A stretch of 64,000 bases of DNA from Legionella nautarum (GTDB taxonomy: Bacteria; Pseudomonadota; Gammaproteobacteria; Legionellales; Legionellaceae), in contig NZ_LNYO01000024.1 in the NCBI RefSeq assembly GCF_001467895.1, positions 545,102 to 609,101 on the forward strand, in the 5' to 3' direction. The notes beneath the pieces were generated by a model. The model searched no databases, was not told the DNA's origin, and saw only the letters and a list, made by a program, of their open reading frames with translations. A program made the translations under genes and the position numbers. Below are positions 48,214-57,372 of the stretch, in pieces (the first letter of the stretch is position 1; every line of letters begins with the position of its first letter).

Positions 48214-50490
48214 TTACTCATCCTCCTTTGAAGTATAGTTACAACTTTCATTTGGGCAAATAATTTGACGGCCAGAACGTTTAGTCTCTTTGGCAGTGAG
48301 CAAAGGCCAAGCACATTGTGGGCAAGGTTTATCGATGGGTTCATTCCATAGGGCATAATCACATTTTGGATAATTGCCACAGGAGTAAAATATTTTACCT
48401 TTACGCGATTTTCGCTTGAGAATCTTAGCACTATGGCATTTAGGGCATTCAACACCAGTATCAGCCGGTTTTTCCAACGGTTCCATATGTTTACATTGGG
48501 GATAATTGCTGCAACCTATAAAACGCCCATAACGCCCCATTTTAATATGTAAAGGGCTTCCACAGTCTGAGCAAGTGCGCCCTTCAACGACTTCAGGTTC
48601 TGTTTTTTCGCCTTCGTTATTAAGATCTTGTGTATAATCGCATTCTGGATAGCCAGTACAGCCAATAAATCGCCCCCGTTTTCCTAAGCGAATCGCTAAG
48701 GGTTTACCACACTTAGGGCATTGCTCATCAAGTGTTTCAGTGGTTACGTCTTTTCGTTGTACCTGCTCGTCAGTCACATGGATTTGTTGAATGAAGGGTT
48801 GCCAAAACTCGTCTAAGACAGGAATCCACTCCCTTTCTCCACGTGAGATCGCATCGAGTGTATCTTCAAGCTGCGCTGTAAATTTGTAATCAACATAGCG
48901 GGTAAAGTGACCGGTCAGAAAGCGGTTGACTATGCGACCGACATCAGTTGGCACAAAACGTTTTTTATCCACGATGACGTATTCACGCTGTTGTAGTGTG
49001 TGAATAATCGAGGCATAGGTGGAGGGGCGTCCAATATCATATTCTTCTAGAGCTTTAACGAGCGAGGCTTCAGAGTAGCGTGGGGGTGGTTCAGTAAAAT
49101 GTTGATTTGCAAGAATATCCTGCAATTTAATTTTTTCCCCAACGCTTAGAGTGGGTAATAAACCTGCACCTTCTTCGTCTTTGGAGTCATCACGCCCTTC
49201 TTCATAAACATTTAGGAAGCCAGGGAAAGTGATGGTCGAGCCATTTGCTCGAAATACATTGCCTTCACCACAGGTCAAATCTACTGCTACGGTATCTACT
49301 AATGCTTCAGCCATTTGGCTGGCGACAGTACGTTTCCAAATTAAACTGTACAACTTAAATTGATCCGCAGTGAGTGCTTGCTGCACCATTTCTGGCGTTC
49401 GCTTAATAGAGGTCGGGCGAATCGCTTCATGAGCTTCTTGTGCATTTTTTGACTTGGTTTTATAAACACGAGGGCTTTTAGGGCAATTATTTTCTCCATA
49501 ACGCTGAACAATATAGGAGCGAATTTCTTCAATCGCTTCAGCAGCTAGATTGACAGAGTCAGTACGCATGTAGGTAATTAAACCTGTAGTACCTGTACCA
49601 ATATCGATTCCTTCATAGAGTTGTTGGGCAACCATCATAGTTTTACGCGCAGTAAAGCCCAACTTTCGCGCTGCTTCTTGCTGTAAAGTGGAAGTAATAA
49701 AGGGAGCGGCCGGATTACGTTTGCGCTGTTTCTTTTCAATATTACTAACAACCAAGAAGCCCTGAGCTTGTTTGAGTAAGCTATCTCTCACGCGGTGGGC
49801 ATGCTCAGCTTCAGTCACTGAAAATTGCTGTAGTTTTTCTTGTTGAAAATGAGTAAGTCGTGCTTCAAAAGGCAGGTTATCATGCTGGCATTGCGCGATA
49901 ATTCGCCAATATTCTTGGGAAACAAATTGTTCTATTTCTTCTTCACGTTCAACAATCAAACGCAGAGCTGGACTCTGCACTCGACCAGCAGAGAGACCTC
50001 GGCGAATTTTTTTCCATAGTAAGGGTGAAAGATTAAAACCCACTAAATAATCTAACGCACGTCTTGCCTGTTGTGCATTGACCAAATCCATGGAAATTGA
50101 GCGAGGATTTTTTATCGCATCTTGGATTGCTGATTTGGTGATTTCATTGAAAAAAATACGGTGTACTTCTTTATCTTTTAGCAAATTTCGCTCTTTCATT
50201 AACTCATAAACATGCCAAGAAATCGCCTCGCCCTCGCGATCAGGGTCGGTTGCTAATAAGAGTGAATCAGAGGTTTTTAAAGCTTTTGCAATCGATTCGA
50301 TATGACGAGCATTCTTCTCAATCGGGCTATAAATCATTGCAAATTCTTGATCTGGTTTCACTGAGCCTTTTCGTGGGGGCAGATCGCGCACGTGGCCATA
50401 TGAGGCCAAGACATCGTAATCTTTGCCCAAATACTTTTGTATAGTTTTAGCTTTCGCAGGAGACTCTACGATAACCAGGTGTTTGCTCAT
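48214..50490 (-). CDS. topA: DNA topoisomerase I
   Basis: Type IA enzyme that relaxes negative supercoils. The 758-residue protein has the TOPRIM domain (HLVIVESPAKAKTIQKYLG and LATDPDREGEAISWH), LSAGRVQSPALRLIVERE, the active-site Tyr307 in TTGLITYMRTDSVNLA, and four C-terminal Cys4 zinc ribbons (such as CPKCGKPLAIRLGKRGRF and CSDCGSPLHIKMGRYGRF). E. coli TopA has 865 residues, the difference being in the C-terminal region. The start at 50490 is supported by AAGGAAAG; an ATG at 50514 would overlap smg. Confidence 0.97.
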   Translation of the reverse strand: MSKHLVIVESPAKAKTIQKYLGKDYDVLASYGHVRDLPPRKGSVKPDQEFAMIYSPIEKNARHIESIAKALKTSDSLLLATDPDREGEAISWHVYELMKERNLLKDKEVHRIFFNEITKSAIQDAIKNPRSISMDLVNAQQARRALDYLVGFNLSPLLWKKIRRGLSAGRVQSPALRLIVEREEEIEQFVSQEYWRIIAQCQHDNLPFEARLTHFQQEKLQQFSVTEAEHAHRVRDSLLKQAQGFLVVSNIEKKQRKRNPAAPFITSTLQQEAARKLGFTARKTMMVAQQLYEGIDIGTGTTGLITYMRTDSVNLAAEAIEEIRSYIVQRYGENNCPKSPRVYKTKSKNAQEAHEAIRPTSIKRTPEMVQQALTADQFKLYSLIWKRTVASQMAEALVDTVAVDLTCGEGNVFRANGSTITFPGFLNVYEEGRDDSKDEEGAGLLPTLSVGEKIKLQDILANQHFTEPPPRYSEASLVKALEEYDIGRPSTYASIIHTLQQREYVIVDKKRFVPTDVGRIVNRFLTGHFTRYVDYKFTAQLEDTLDAISRGEREWIPVLDEFWQPFIQQIHVTDEQVQRKDVTTETLDEQCPKCGKPLAIRLGKRGRFIGCTGYPECDYTQDLNNEGEKTEPEVVEGRTCSDCGSPLHIKMGRYGRFIGCSNYPQCKHMEPLEKPADTGVECPKCHSAKILKRKSRKGKIFYSCGNYPKCDYALWNEPIDKPCPQCAWPLLTAKETKRSGRQIICPNESCNYTSKEDE

Positions 50491-50510
50491 TGACTTTCCT
50501 TTTGTTGCTA

Positions 50511-50948
50511 TCAATGCAGTGGTAACTTATCTTCTTTTTGGTATAGCACAAGATCAAGAAAAGCAAGTTGAGCAGCATCTAGATTTTCAGCAAGTGTATT
50601 ACGAATAGTCCATTTTGTTTCTTGCAAAGTAACAAAACGCGATTCTGAGAAAAGCAACTGATTAATAATTAATTCTAAGGTTTCAGGTGCCAAAATACCC
50701 CAAAGCATTAAGCGTGTTAAAAATTGGTAACTCGCTTTGGTGAATTTTTGTTTTTCATCATCAGTGAATACGCGCATAGCGGTCTGCTGTGCGGATTTAA
50801 GGATAAGAGTTCGACTTTCAAGTGTAGAGGCATCAAAAAGATCAGGGTCTTCCTGGTCATTTTGAGCATTCGCTTTACCATTTTCTTTTAATTGAGATAA
50901 ACTTTTTTCAAAAAAATGCATTAACATTTCAAACAAGCTATCTTTCAT
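50511..50948 (-). CDS. smg: Smg/DUF494 family protein
   Basis: A 145-residue all-helical protein typically encoded beside dprA in beta- and gammaproteobacteria. It begins MKDSLFEMLMHFFE, the family start (M-x-x-x-L-x-x-L-M-Y-L-F-E), and ends with the conserved KWTIRNTLAENLDAAQLAFL region. Function is unknown. The start overlaps the dprA end by 11 bp, and the stop is 20 bp before topA, so the three form an operon. Confidence 0.85.
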   Translation of the reverse strand: MKDSLFEMLMHFFEKSLSQLKENGKANAQNDQEDPDLFDASTLESRTLILKSAQQTAMRVFTDDEKQKFTKASYQFLTRLMLWGILAPETLELIINQLLFSESRFVTLQETKWTIRNTLAENLDAAQLAFLDLVLYQKEDKLPLH

Positions 50949-52017
50949 ATGAACACCTCATGTAACCGCCGGGGACTGCTTTAATTGTGCCCTCGATTTC
51001 TAATGTAGCCAAGCCACAAGCTACCTCTTCAACACTTAAACCACTCCGCTTAACAATTTGATCTACTGTTGTTATTTCAAAGCCAATGCACTTTACTAGG
51101 TTTTTGTTATCTCTGGCAAGGGATTGTGTCGCATTAGTTTGCTTTATTGTCAGATTTAATCCTAGTTCTTCGAGCACCTCTTGACTTGACGTGACTAATT
51201 TGGCTCCTTGCTGTAGTAGATGATGACATCCACGGGCTTGCGGATTGTGAATCGAGCCTGGTACCGCGAAAACGTCGCGATTTTGCTCCAATGCGAGTCG
51301 CGCTGTAATCAAAGAGCCACTTTGAATTGCTGCTTCAACAACCAATGTGGCCAACGATAAACCACTTATTATACGATTTCTACGGGGGAAATGTCCAGCA
51401 TTGGGTATGGCTTGCAAGGGGAATTCGCTAATTAGCAAGCCTTTTTCGCAAATTTTATGGGCTAAATGAAGATGCTGGCGTGGATAAATAGAATCGATTC
51501 CTGTCCCTAAAACGGCAATAGTTCGCCCCTTTGCTTCTAGACAACCTTTATGGGCTTGTGCATCTACCCCTAGGGCTAAACCGCTTACAATAGTCAGTTC
51601 TGTTGAGGCTAGCTCAAAGGCTAGATGCCAGGCGGTTTCCATACCTGTTATGGAAGGTTTGCGACTCCCCACGATGGCAATAGTTGCTTGCTGTAAGCAA
51701 GACAATTCGCCACGTAGATATAAAATAGGTGGTGGGTCATATATTTCTTTTAGTAGAGAGGGGTATTCGGGGTCATCCCAGCTCAGTAAATGGTGGTTGT
51801 CGGATTCTTGCCAGGCTAAGTCTTCCTCGATGTCAGCAAGATTGAATTGGGTAATTGATTCGGCAAACTGCTCAGAAAGACCGGCTTGTTGCAATTGTTT
51901 AGTGTTTAATTGAAACATTTCCTCAAGTTGAGGCCAATGTGCCAAAAGCTTTAAGATCGTTCTTGGGCCGATTTGCTTGATTCGATTAAGAGCAAGAAAA
52001 TAGTATTTGTTATCCAT
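50938..52017 (-). CDS. dprA: DNA processing protein DprA (Smf)
   Basis: Binds incoming single-stranded DNA and loads RecA during natural transformation. The protein of about 359 residues has an N-terminal SAM-like region, the Rossmann core with IAIVGSRKPSITGMETAW, VSGLALGVDAQAHKG, AVLGTGIDSIYPRQH and AGHFPRRNRIISGLS, and a C-terminal winged helix (VDQIVKRSGLSVEEVACGLA). The start at 52017 gives MDNKYYFLALNRIKQIG, the usual N-terminus; ATGs at 52029 and further up are possible but lack support. It is divergent from def across 119 bp. Confidence 0.94.
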   Translation of the reverse strand: MDNKYYFLALNRIKQIGPRTILKLLAHWPQLEEMFQLNTKQLQQAGLSEQFAESITQFNLADIEEDLAWQESDNHHLLSWDDPEYPSLLKEIYDPPPILYLRGELSCLQQATIAIVGSRKPSITGMETAWHLAFELASTELTIVSGLALGVDAQAHKGCLEAKGRTIAVLGTGIDSIYPRQHLHLAHKICEKGLLISEFPLQAIPNAGHFPRRNRIISGLSLATLVVEAAIQSGSLITARLALEQNRDVFAVPGSIHNPQARGCHHLLQQGAKLVTSSQEVLEELGLNLTIKQTNATQSLARDNKNLVKCIGFEITTVDQIVKRSGLSVEEVACGLATLEIEGTIKAVPGGYMRCSYER

Positions 52018-52136
52018 AAATGCATCCATAGATGCAAGATGAAAGTCAATTTTCATTGACCTAAATATCGACATCTTGCAGCTTTGCGAGGTATTGGCGA
52101 TAATAGCATGTATTATTCGCAATAAAATAGGAATTT

Positions 52137-52649
52137 ATGGCACTTCGTAAAATTATTTATTTGCCTGATGAAAGGTTACGACTAGTTGCAAAACCAGTAG
52201 AACATTTTAATGACGAACTACAAACTTTGATTGATGATATGTTTGAAACCATGTATCACGCAAGGGGAGTTGGGCTAGCGGCACCGCAAATCGGCATTAG
52301 TTTACGCCTTTCCGTGATTGATATTGAGGGTGATAAAAAAAATCAACTCGTGTTGATCAATCCTGAAATTATTGCCCGGGAGGGTGAGACTGAATATGAG
52401 GAAGGCTGCTTATCCGTACCCGGCGCTTATGACAAAGTGATCCGTGCAAATAAAGTAACTATTCGTGCTTTAGATCGCTTTGGGAAAGAGTATGAAATGA
52501 GTGGCGATGGTGTGTTGGGGGAGTGTTTCCAACATGAAATCGATCATCTAAACGGTAAGTTGTTTGTTGATTTGTTGTCTCCGTTGAAGCGTGCAATCGC
52601 TCGTCGAAAACTTGACAAATTTAAGCGCCAACATTTACGGAGGCCATGA
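52137..52649 (+). CDS. def: Peptide deformylase
   Basis: Iron or zinc enzyme that removes the formyl group from nascent proteins. The 170 residues (E. coli 169) hold all three motifs: [21 protein letters not shown] with the metal Cys, and [12 protein letters not shown] with the two metal His and the catalytic Glu. Its stop overlaps the fmt start (ATGA), as in most gammaproteobacteria. Confidence 0.97.
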   Translation: MALRKIIYLPDERLRLVAKPVEHFNDELQTLIDDMFETMYHARGVGLAAPQIGISLRLSVIDIEGDKKNQLVLINPEIIAREGETEYEEGCLSVPGAYDKVIRANKVTIRALDRFGKEYEMSGDGVLGECFQHEIDHLNGKLFVDLLSPLKRAIARRKLDKFKRQHLRRP

Positions 52650-53590
52650 GTCAGTTGCGCATAGTCTTCGCGGGTACACCGGAGTTCACTCTGCCATGTC
52701 TTGATGCTTTGGCAGCCTCAACCTATGAATTGCTCGCCGTATACACTCAACCGGATAGACCAGCTGGCCGCGGTAGAAAGCTACAAGCTTCTGCCGTTAA
52801 GAGTTGGGCAATAAACCATCAAGTCCCAGTTTATCAACCACTCAACTTTAAGACCGAGGAAGCTGTTGCCGAACTGGCTGCATTGAAACCGGATTTATTG
52901 GTGGTGATTGCTTATGGCCTTATTTTGCCCCAACCGATTTTATCTTTGCCTCGTTTGGGTTGTATAAATGTTCATGCTTCTTTACTGCCACGTTGGCGAG
53001 GGGCAGCGCCTATCCAACAAGCTATATTCAATGGGGATCGGGAAACAGGTGTTACGATCATGCAAATGGATATTGGTATGGATACTGGCGACAAATTGAC
53101 CGAAGTAAGCTGTCCCATCACGGATCATGATACCGCAGGTTCTTTGCACGATAAGTTAGCTGAGCTAGCTGTGGTGCCCTTGCTTGAAACAATCGATGCC
53201 CTAGCGGCTGGAACAGCAAAACCACAGGCCCAAGATAATAATCTGGCGACTTACGCACCCAAAATCAAAAAAGAAGATGCTTCCATTAATTGGCAAAAAA
53301 CAGCGGTTGAAATTGATCGACAAATTCGAGCTTTTAATCCCTGGCCTATTGCCTACACGCAAGCTGACAAAGAGTTGTTGCGCATTCACCGTGCTCATAT
53401 CGTCGATCTCAACAGCAATGCGACACCGGGAACCATCCTCTCTCTTGATAAAAAGGGCATGTTAGTCGCAACAGCTAAACAGGCAATTATGGTTGAAACA
53501 ATTCAATTTTCTGGTTCAAGAGTAATGACGATTGCAGACTGGTTAAATGCTGGTCGCTCACAACTTCGGCTTAATTTGGTTTTACAATGA
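52646..53590 (+). CDS. fmt: Methionyl-tRNA formyltransferase
   Basis: Formylates initiator Met-tRNA with 10-formyl-tetrahydrofolate. The 314 residues (E. coli 315) show [32 protein letters not shown], the catalytic region [20 protein letters not shown] with the conserved Asn, His and the basic loop, and the C-terminal OB-like domain starting near [20 protein letters not shown]. It is coupled at both ends by four-base ATGA overlaps with def and rsmB. Confidence 0.97.
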   Translation: MSQLRIVFAGTPEFTLPCLDALAASTYELLAVYTQPDRPAGRGRKLQASAVKSWAINHQVPVYQPLNFKTEEAVAELAALKPDLLVVIAYGLILPQPILSLPRLGCINVHASLLPRWRGAAPIQQAIFNGDRETGVTIMQMDIGMDTGDKLTEVSCPITDHDTAGSLHDKLAELAVVPLLETIDALAAGTAKPQAQDNNLATYAPKIKKEDASINWQKTAVEIDRQIRAFNPWPIAYTQADKELLRIHRAHIVDLNSNATPGTILSLDKKGMLVATAKQAIMVETIQFSGSRVMTIADWLNAGRSQLRLNLVLQ

Positions 53591-54867
53591 AAAAAAATGA
53601 GCGTTTAAAGGCACTAAGTATTTTATTAAAATTAGTTCAAGATCAAATTCCTTTATCGCAGCTGATGCATTCCGAAGAGGATTTATCGCCGCTGTCAAAG
53701 GAAATCTGTTTCGGTGTTTGTCGTCATTATTATCGTTTACAAGCCCTAGCGGATTGCTTAATGAATAAACGACCAAAGGCACAGGATGTTTGGCTTGTTA
53801 TTCTCATTGGCTTGTATCAGCTACATTACATGAAAAAGCCTGATTATGCTGTCGTAAAAGAAACTGTCGCTTTGCTTGAGCAATTAAAAAAGAGTTGGGC
53901 AAAGGGGCTAGTGAATGCGGTGCTCAGAGCATTTTGCCGCGAACAGGCTATATTTTTATCTGGCTTAGAAGTGAATGAAGATTTTATTTATGGCCACCCT
54001 GCCTGGCTTATTAAGCGATTACAAGTGGATTGGCCACATCATTGGCAAAACATATTGAAAGCGAATGATAGCCATCCACCCATGAGTTTGCGAGTTAATC
54101 AGCGTCAGACTTCAAGAAAGCAGTATCTACAGCAATTAGAAGAACTTAATATCCAAGCGAAGCCCCATCTTTATTCTGATGTGGGGATAACGCTGGAAGT
54201 TCCTTGTGATGTGCGCGATTTACCTGGTTTTGCTGCGGGCGCGGTTTCGGTACAAGATGAGTCCGCCCAACTAGCCGTATCCCTCCTAGAATTACGACCG
54301 GGTCTGCGCGTGCTTGATGCTTGCTGCGCACCGGGCGGCAAAACTTGTCATATTTTAGAAGCAGAGCCTCAATTGGCTGAATCTGTGGCTTTGGATGTGG
54401 ATGAAAAACGCTTACAACGAGTTGCGGAAAATTTATCACGGCTAAATTTAAAAGCGAAGATCTTGCAAGGCGATGCCCTGCAACCATATAGCTGGTGGGA
54501 TGGCAAAGCGTTTGATCGTATTCTTCTCGATGCACCTTGTTCGGCAACAGGTGTTATCAGGCGTCATCCAGATATAAGAATATTACGCACTGAAGCCGAG
54601 ATTTCTAAGGTGGTTGAATTACAACTCCAATTATTGCAAGCTCTATGGCAGTTATTAGCACCTAAGGGCTTACTAGTCTATGCAACTTGTTCCGTAATGA
54701 AACAAGAAAATGAGCAACAGATCGCCCGCTTTGTTGCAGACCAAGCAGATTGCCAATTTGCCATGGACAATAAACCTTGGGGGCAAGCGACAGGCCATGG
54801 TTGGCAAATATTGCCTAGTGAAACCAATGGGGACGGATTTTTTTATAGTGTGCTGCGGAAGTTGTGA
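53587..54867 (+). CDS. rsmB: 16S rRNA (cytosine-967-C5) methyltransferase
   Basis: A 426-residue SAM-dependent enzyme (E. coli RsmB/Sun 429) with an N-terminal NusB-like helical domain and a C-terminal Rossmann methyltransferase. Motifs: [16 protein letters not shown] (SAM site), [30 protein letters not shown] with the first Cys, and [16 protein letters not shown] with the catalytic Cys. It is the last gene of the def-fmt-rsmB operon. Confidence 0.96.
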   Translation: MKKNERLKALSILLKLVQDQIPLSQLMHSEEDLSPLSKEICFGVCRHYYRLQALADCLMNKRPKAQDVWLVILIGLYQLHYMKKPDYAVVKETVALLEQLKKSWAKGLVNAVLRAFCREQAIFLSGLEVNEDFIYGHPAWLIKRLQVDWPHHWQNILKANDSHPPMSLRVNQRQTSRKQYLQQLEELNIQAKPHLYSDVGITLEVPCDVRDLPGFAAGAVSVQDESAQLAVSLLELRPGLRVLDACCAPGGKTCHILEAEPQLAESVALDVDEKRLQRVAENLSRLNLKAKILQGDALQPYSWWDGKAFDRILLDAPCSATGVIRRHPDIRILRTEAEISKVVELQLQLLQALWQLLAPKGLLVYATCSVMKQENEQQIARFVADQADCQFAMDNKPWGQATGHGWQILPSETNGDGFFYSVLRKL

Positions 54868-54933
54868 TTTAGTGTAGGTTGGGCATTCCCAGATGCTGCT
54901 CTCGGTCTTTTTTCAAATTCAGATCCCTGGATT

Positions 54934-54950
54934 CCACGAACAAGTCGTGG
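54934..54950. repeat. Palindrome in a 228-bp repeat-laden gap after rsmB
   Basis: CCACGA and TCGTGG form perfect arms around five bases. The segment that follows, with CGTGGGACGTAGG, recurs in altered form about 65 bp later (CGCGGGAGGTAGG), and GGGATGG-GTTCAGCC occurs twice. The whole gap from 54868 to 55095 looks like decayed dispersed repeat and holds no gene. Confidence 0.5.
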
Positions 54951-55095
54951 GACGTAGGGATGGAGTTCAGCCGGGGATGGCGTTCAGCCAACAACGTCGA
55001 ATAAGTCGCGGGAGGTAGGCGGAAGGAGTTTTTATCATTAAGGCAGTGCCATTGTGCCTTGGCCCTACGCTTCGGAAAAAAGGATTCTTCAATAA

Positions 55096-55842
55096 ATGCA
55101 AATTAACTGGCCACTGATAATCTTACTATTTTGTCTCTCCTTACCAGGGACTTTTATCGCCATCCCGCGTCTTATTCATCTGTTATTGTCCGATAATAGC
55201 GAAGAGCTAAGAGCTCGTATTAGTCGACTTGCAGTGGCTCAGACCTTAATCATGGTGTTGTTGATGAGTTTTGCTGGCACAGTTTTATCTTTACGTACCG
55301 GGCTTAATGCTCCCATTTTAGAAGCTTTATTGCTTGGGCAACCGGCATTGAATGCAATACAAAATATAATCCTCCCTGTTTTTCTCTATACTCTCGGCGG
55401 ATTAGTCGTTTTTTTGGTTTTATATTATGCAATCGTTGGCTCTATTCTCGATGAGCAAACCTTGAGAATAATGAGAAAAATTCGTTCCGTATTGCGCCCT
55501 GACGGCTGTATCCTATATGGGGGTGTGGTTGAGGAAGTGCTTGCGCGATGGGGATTGATGAATGTCCTCGCCTTTTTTTCAATTTTATTTTTGGGTCGCA
55601 GCACTCCGATGCTCATTTGGGGTGCTATCTTGCTAAGTGGATTATTCTTCGCATTTGGACAATTACCGGCTTATTTAGCTGCAGGTTGTCAGCCTAGCCG
55701 ACGTTTCATTTATATCACCCTGTTATTAAACTTTTGGCAAGGAATTCTCTTTGGTTGGCTTTTTTGGCAATATGGTTTATTGGCTGCCATCATTTCACAT
55801 ATGCTATTTCATCTCGGTTGGTCTCTGTACGATAAAGCGTAA
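55096..55842 (+). CDS. CPBP (Abi/CAAX-like) intramembrane protease family protein
   Basis: A 248-residue integral membrane protein with six to seven hydrophobic helices. The CPBP motif 1 EExxxR is GGVVEEVLARWGLMN; a second motif is in FFAFGQLPAYLAA; and a late His-rich site is IISHMLFHLGW. The family is related to Rce1-type glutamic intramembrane proteases. No Shine-Dalgarno precedes the ATG. No bacteriocin genes are near, so a link to bacteriocin immunity is not supported; the substrate is unknown. Confidence 0.8.
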   Translation: MQINWPLIILLFCLSLPGTFIAIPRLIHLLLSDNSEELRARISRLAVAQTLIMVLLMSFAGTVLSLRTGLNAPILEALLLGQPALNAIQNIILPVFLYTLGGLVVFLVLYYAIVGSILDEQTLRIMRKIRSVLRPDGCILYGGVVEEVLARWGLMNVLAFFSILFLGRSTPMLIWGAILLSGLFFAFGQLPAYLAAGCQPSRRFIYITLLLNFWQGILFGWLFWQYGLLAAIISHMLFHLGWSLYDKA

Positions 55843-55937
55843 AAATACTGTAAACCCAACTGCGTTTAATCTTGTCTTAATTTTATTCATGTAATTTGTA
55901 ATTCTAGATTAAGTATTTTTTTAAGCAGTATATTCCA

Positions 55938-56447
55938 ATGGCCCCGACTTTATTGATGAGCGAATTAGCTAATTTAGCTAAAGCAATCACTGAAAATCCT
56001 GATAATTATTATACGAAGGCTGAAACCTTAGCACTAATGAAGCAAGTAAAAATGTTGGCTGCTAAGGGCGATAAAATGGCTCAATATCAATTAGCTCAGC
56101 TCTTCCCAAAAAATTCTGATTCCTACTTAAGCTGGATGCAGGCTTCTGCGAAACAAGGGTTTACCAACGCAATGTTAGCTTTAAGCCGGGACTATGCTGA
56201 AAATGGCAAAGTATCTGGTTTGCAGAAAGCGGCACAATATATCGTTAAAATTTTAGCTTCAGGAGACAGTTATATAAAATCTGAAGCGAAAGCTTTGATG
56301 GAACGCAACCGGTTATTAGACGCTGAAGTACAACGGCAAATGCCGCAAGGAATCGGTAAATCCGTATTCGGTCTTTTTGCCCAAGATGCTAAAACACGAG
56401 AAATGGATCAACCTGACCTGCAAAATTCTACAGCACCAACAGCTTAA
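55938..56447 (+). CDS. Small protein with a Sel1-like helical repeat region
   Basis: A 169-residue cytoplasmic protein, mostly helical. Segments such as AAKGDKMAQYQLAQLF, MQASAKQGFTNAMLALSRDY and GLQKAAQYIVKILASGD follow the Ala/Gly spacing of Sel1/TPR-like repeats. A short tail (KSVFGLFAQDAKTREM) may be a docking segment. No family name can be given with confidence. It precedes the ParB-like gene by 74 bp on the same strand. Confidence 0.65.
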   Translation: MAPTLLMSELANLAKAITENPDNYYTKAETLALMKQVKMLAAKGDKMAQYQLAQLFPKNSDSYLSWMQASAKQGFTNAMLALSRDYAENGKVSGLQKAAQYIVKILASGDSYIKSEAKALMERNRLLDAEVQRQMPQGIGKSVFGLFAQDAKTREMDQPDLQNSTAPTA

Positions 56448-56521
56448 CTCCAACACCGCTTTTATTTGCTTAGTCAGAGCGGCTTATGAAACAATAGTTC
56501 ATCGTTGCTTTCTTTCTTTTT

Positions 56522-57310
56522 ATGAAAACAGAATTTAAATCGATTCCCATCGAATGGCTACAATCTGGCCGCTACCAACCCAGAGTTAATTTTGAAGCGA
56601 ACGCATTGCAAGAATTGGCGCAATCGATTGCTACGCAAGGGCTTATTGAACCTTTGGTCGTTAGAGAGCTTGCTAAGGAGCGCTATGAAATCATTGCTGG
56701 CGAACGGCGTTGGCGGGCTGCAATGCTTGTCGGTTTAGCTGAGTTACCTTGTCTCATTGGAAACTACAGCGATGAGCAGGCTGCAGCAGTTACTTTGATT
56801 GAAAATATTCAACGCCAAAATTTAAACCTAATCGAAGAAGCGACAGGCTATCGCCGTCTTCTTGATGAATTTCATTTTCACCAAGAAGAAATAGCTAGTT
56901 TAGTCGGTAAATCACGTAGCCATATCGCTAATATTTTACGTTTATTGACACTTTGCGAACCTCTGCAGCAGCGATTAAGAAACGAACAACTCTCACTTGG
57001 GCATGCGCGTGTGTTGGTGGGATTGCCTCCAGCTCAGCAAATCTCATTAGCAGAACAGACAGAGCAAAATGAGTGGTCTGTCAGGCAGCTCGAAAAAAAA
57101 GTAAAGGAACTAAAAACAAATGAACCTCTTAAAGCAAATGCCAGAAAAGATCGAGATATCGAGCGATTACAAATAAAGCTAGCTGAACAAATCGGAGCGC
57201 CTGTCCAAATTATCAATGACCACGGCGAAGGCGGTTGGTTACAACTAAAATTTTTCGATAATGATACCCTGGCAGGGCTTTTGGAGAGGATGGGCTTGCG
57301 TTATGATTAA
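56522..57310 (+). CDS. parB: ParB/Spo0J-family partition protein
   Basis: A CTP-dependent DNA clamp of the chromosome or plasmid segregation type, 262 residues. The N-terminal box is IPIEWLQSGRYQPRVNF; the CTP/arginine motif is IIAGERRWRAAMLVG (GERRWRAA at residues 60-67); then TLIENIQRQNLNLIEEATGY and the helix-turn-helix EEIASLVGKSRSHIANILRL. The C-terminal dimer domain (LAEQIGAPVQIIND...GGWLQLKFF) is present. There is no ParA gene on either side, so it is an orphan or a second ParB. A hairpin follows. Confidence 0.9.
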   Translation: MKTEFKSIPIEWLQSGRYQPRVNFEANALQELAQSIATQGLIEPLVVRELAKERYEIIAGERRWRAAMLVGLAELPCLIGNYSDEQAAAVTLIENIQRQNLNLIEEATGYRRLLDEFHFHQEEIASLVGKSRSHIANILRLLTLCEPLQQRLRNEQLSLGHARVLVGLPPAQQISLAEQTEQNEWSVRQLEKKVKELKTNEPLKANARKDRDIERLQIKLAEQIGAPVQIINDHGEGGWLQLKFFDNDTLAGLLERMGLRYD

Positions 57311-57318
57311 GCATTTTT

Positions 57319-57340
57319 CCCAAGTCGCTTGGGTGCTTTT
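57319..57340 (+). terminator. Hairpin after the parB-like gene
   Basis: CCCAAG and CTTGGG pair around TCG, extended by flanking GCA/TGC, and followed by TTTTATT. It is a small but plausible intrinsic terminator. Confidence 0.55.
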
Positions 57341-57372
57341 ATTAATACTTTTAAACTAAGGAACCCAAATCG

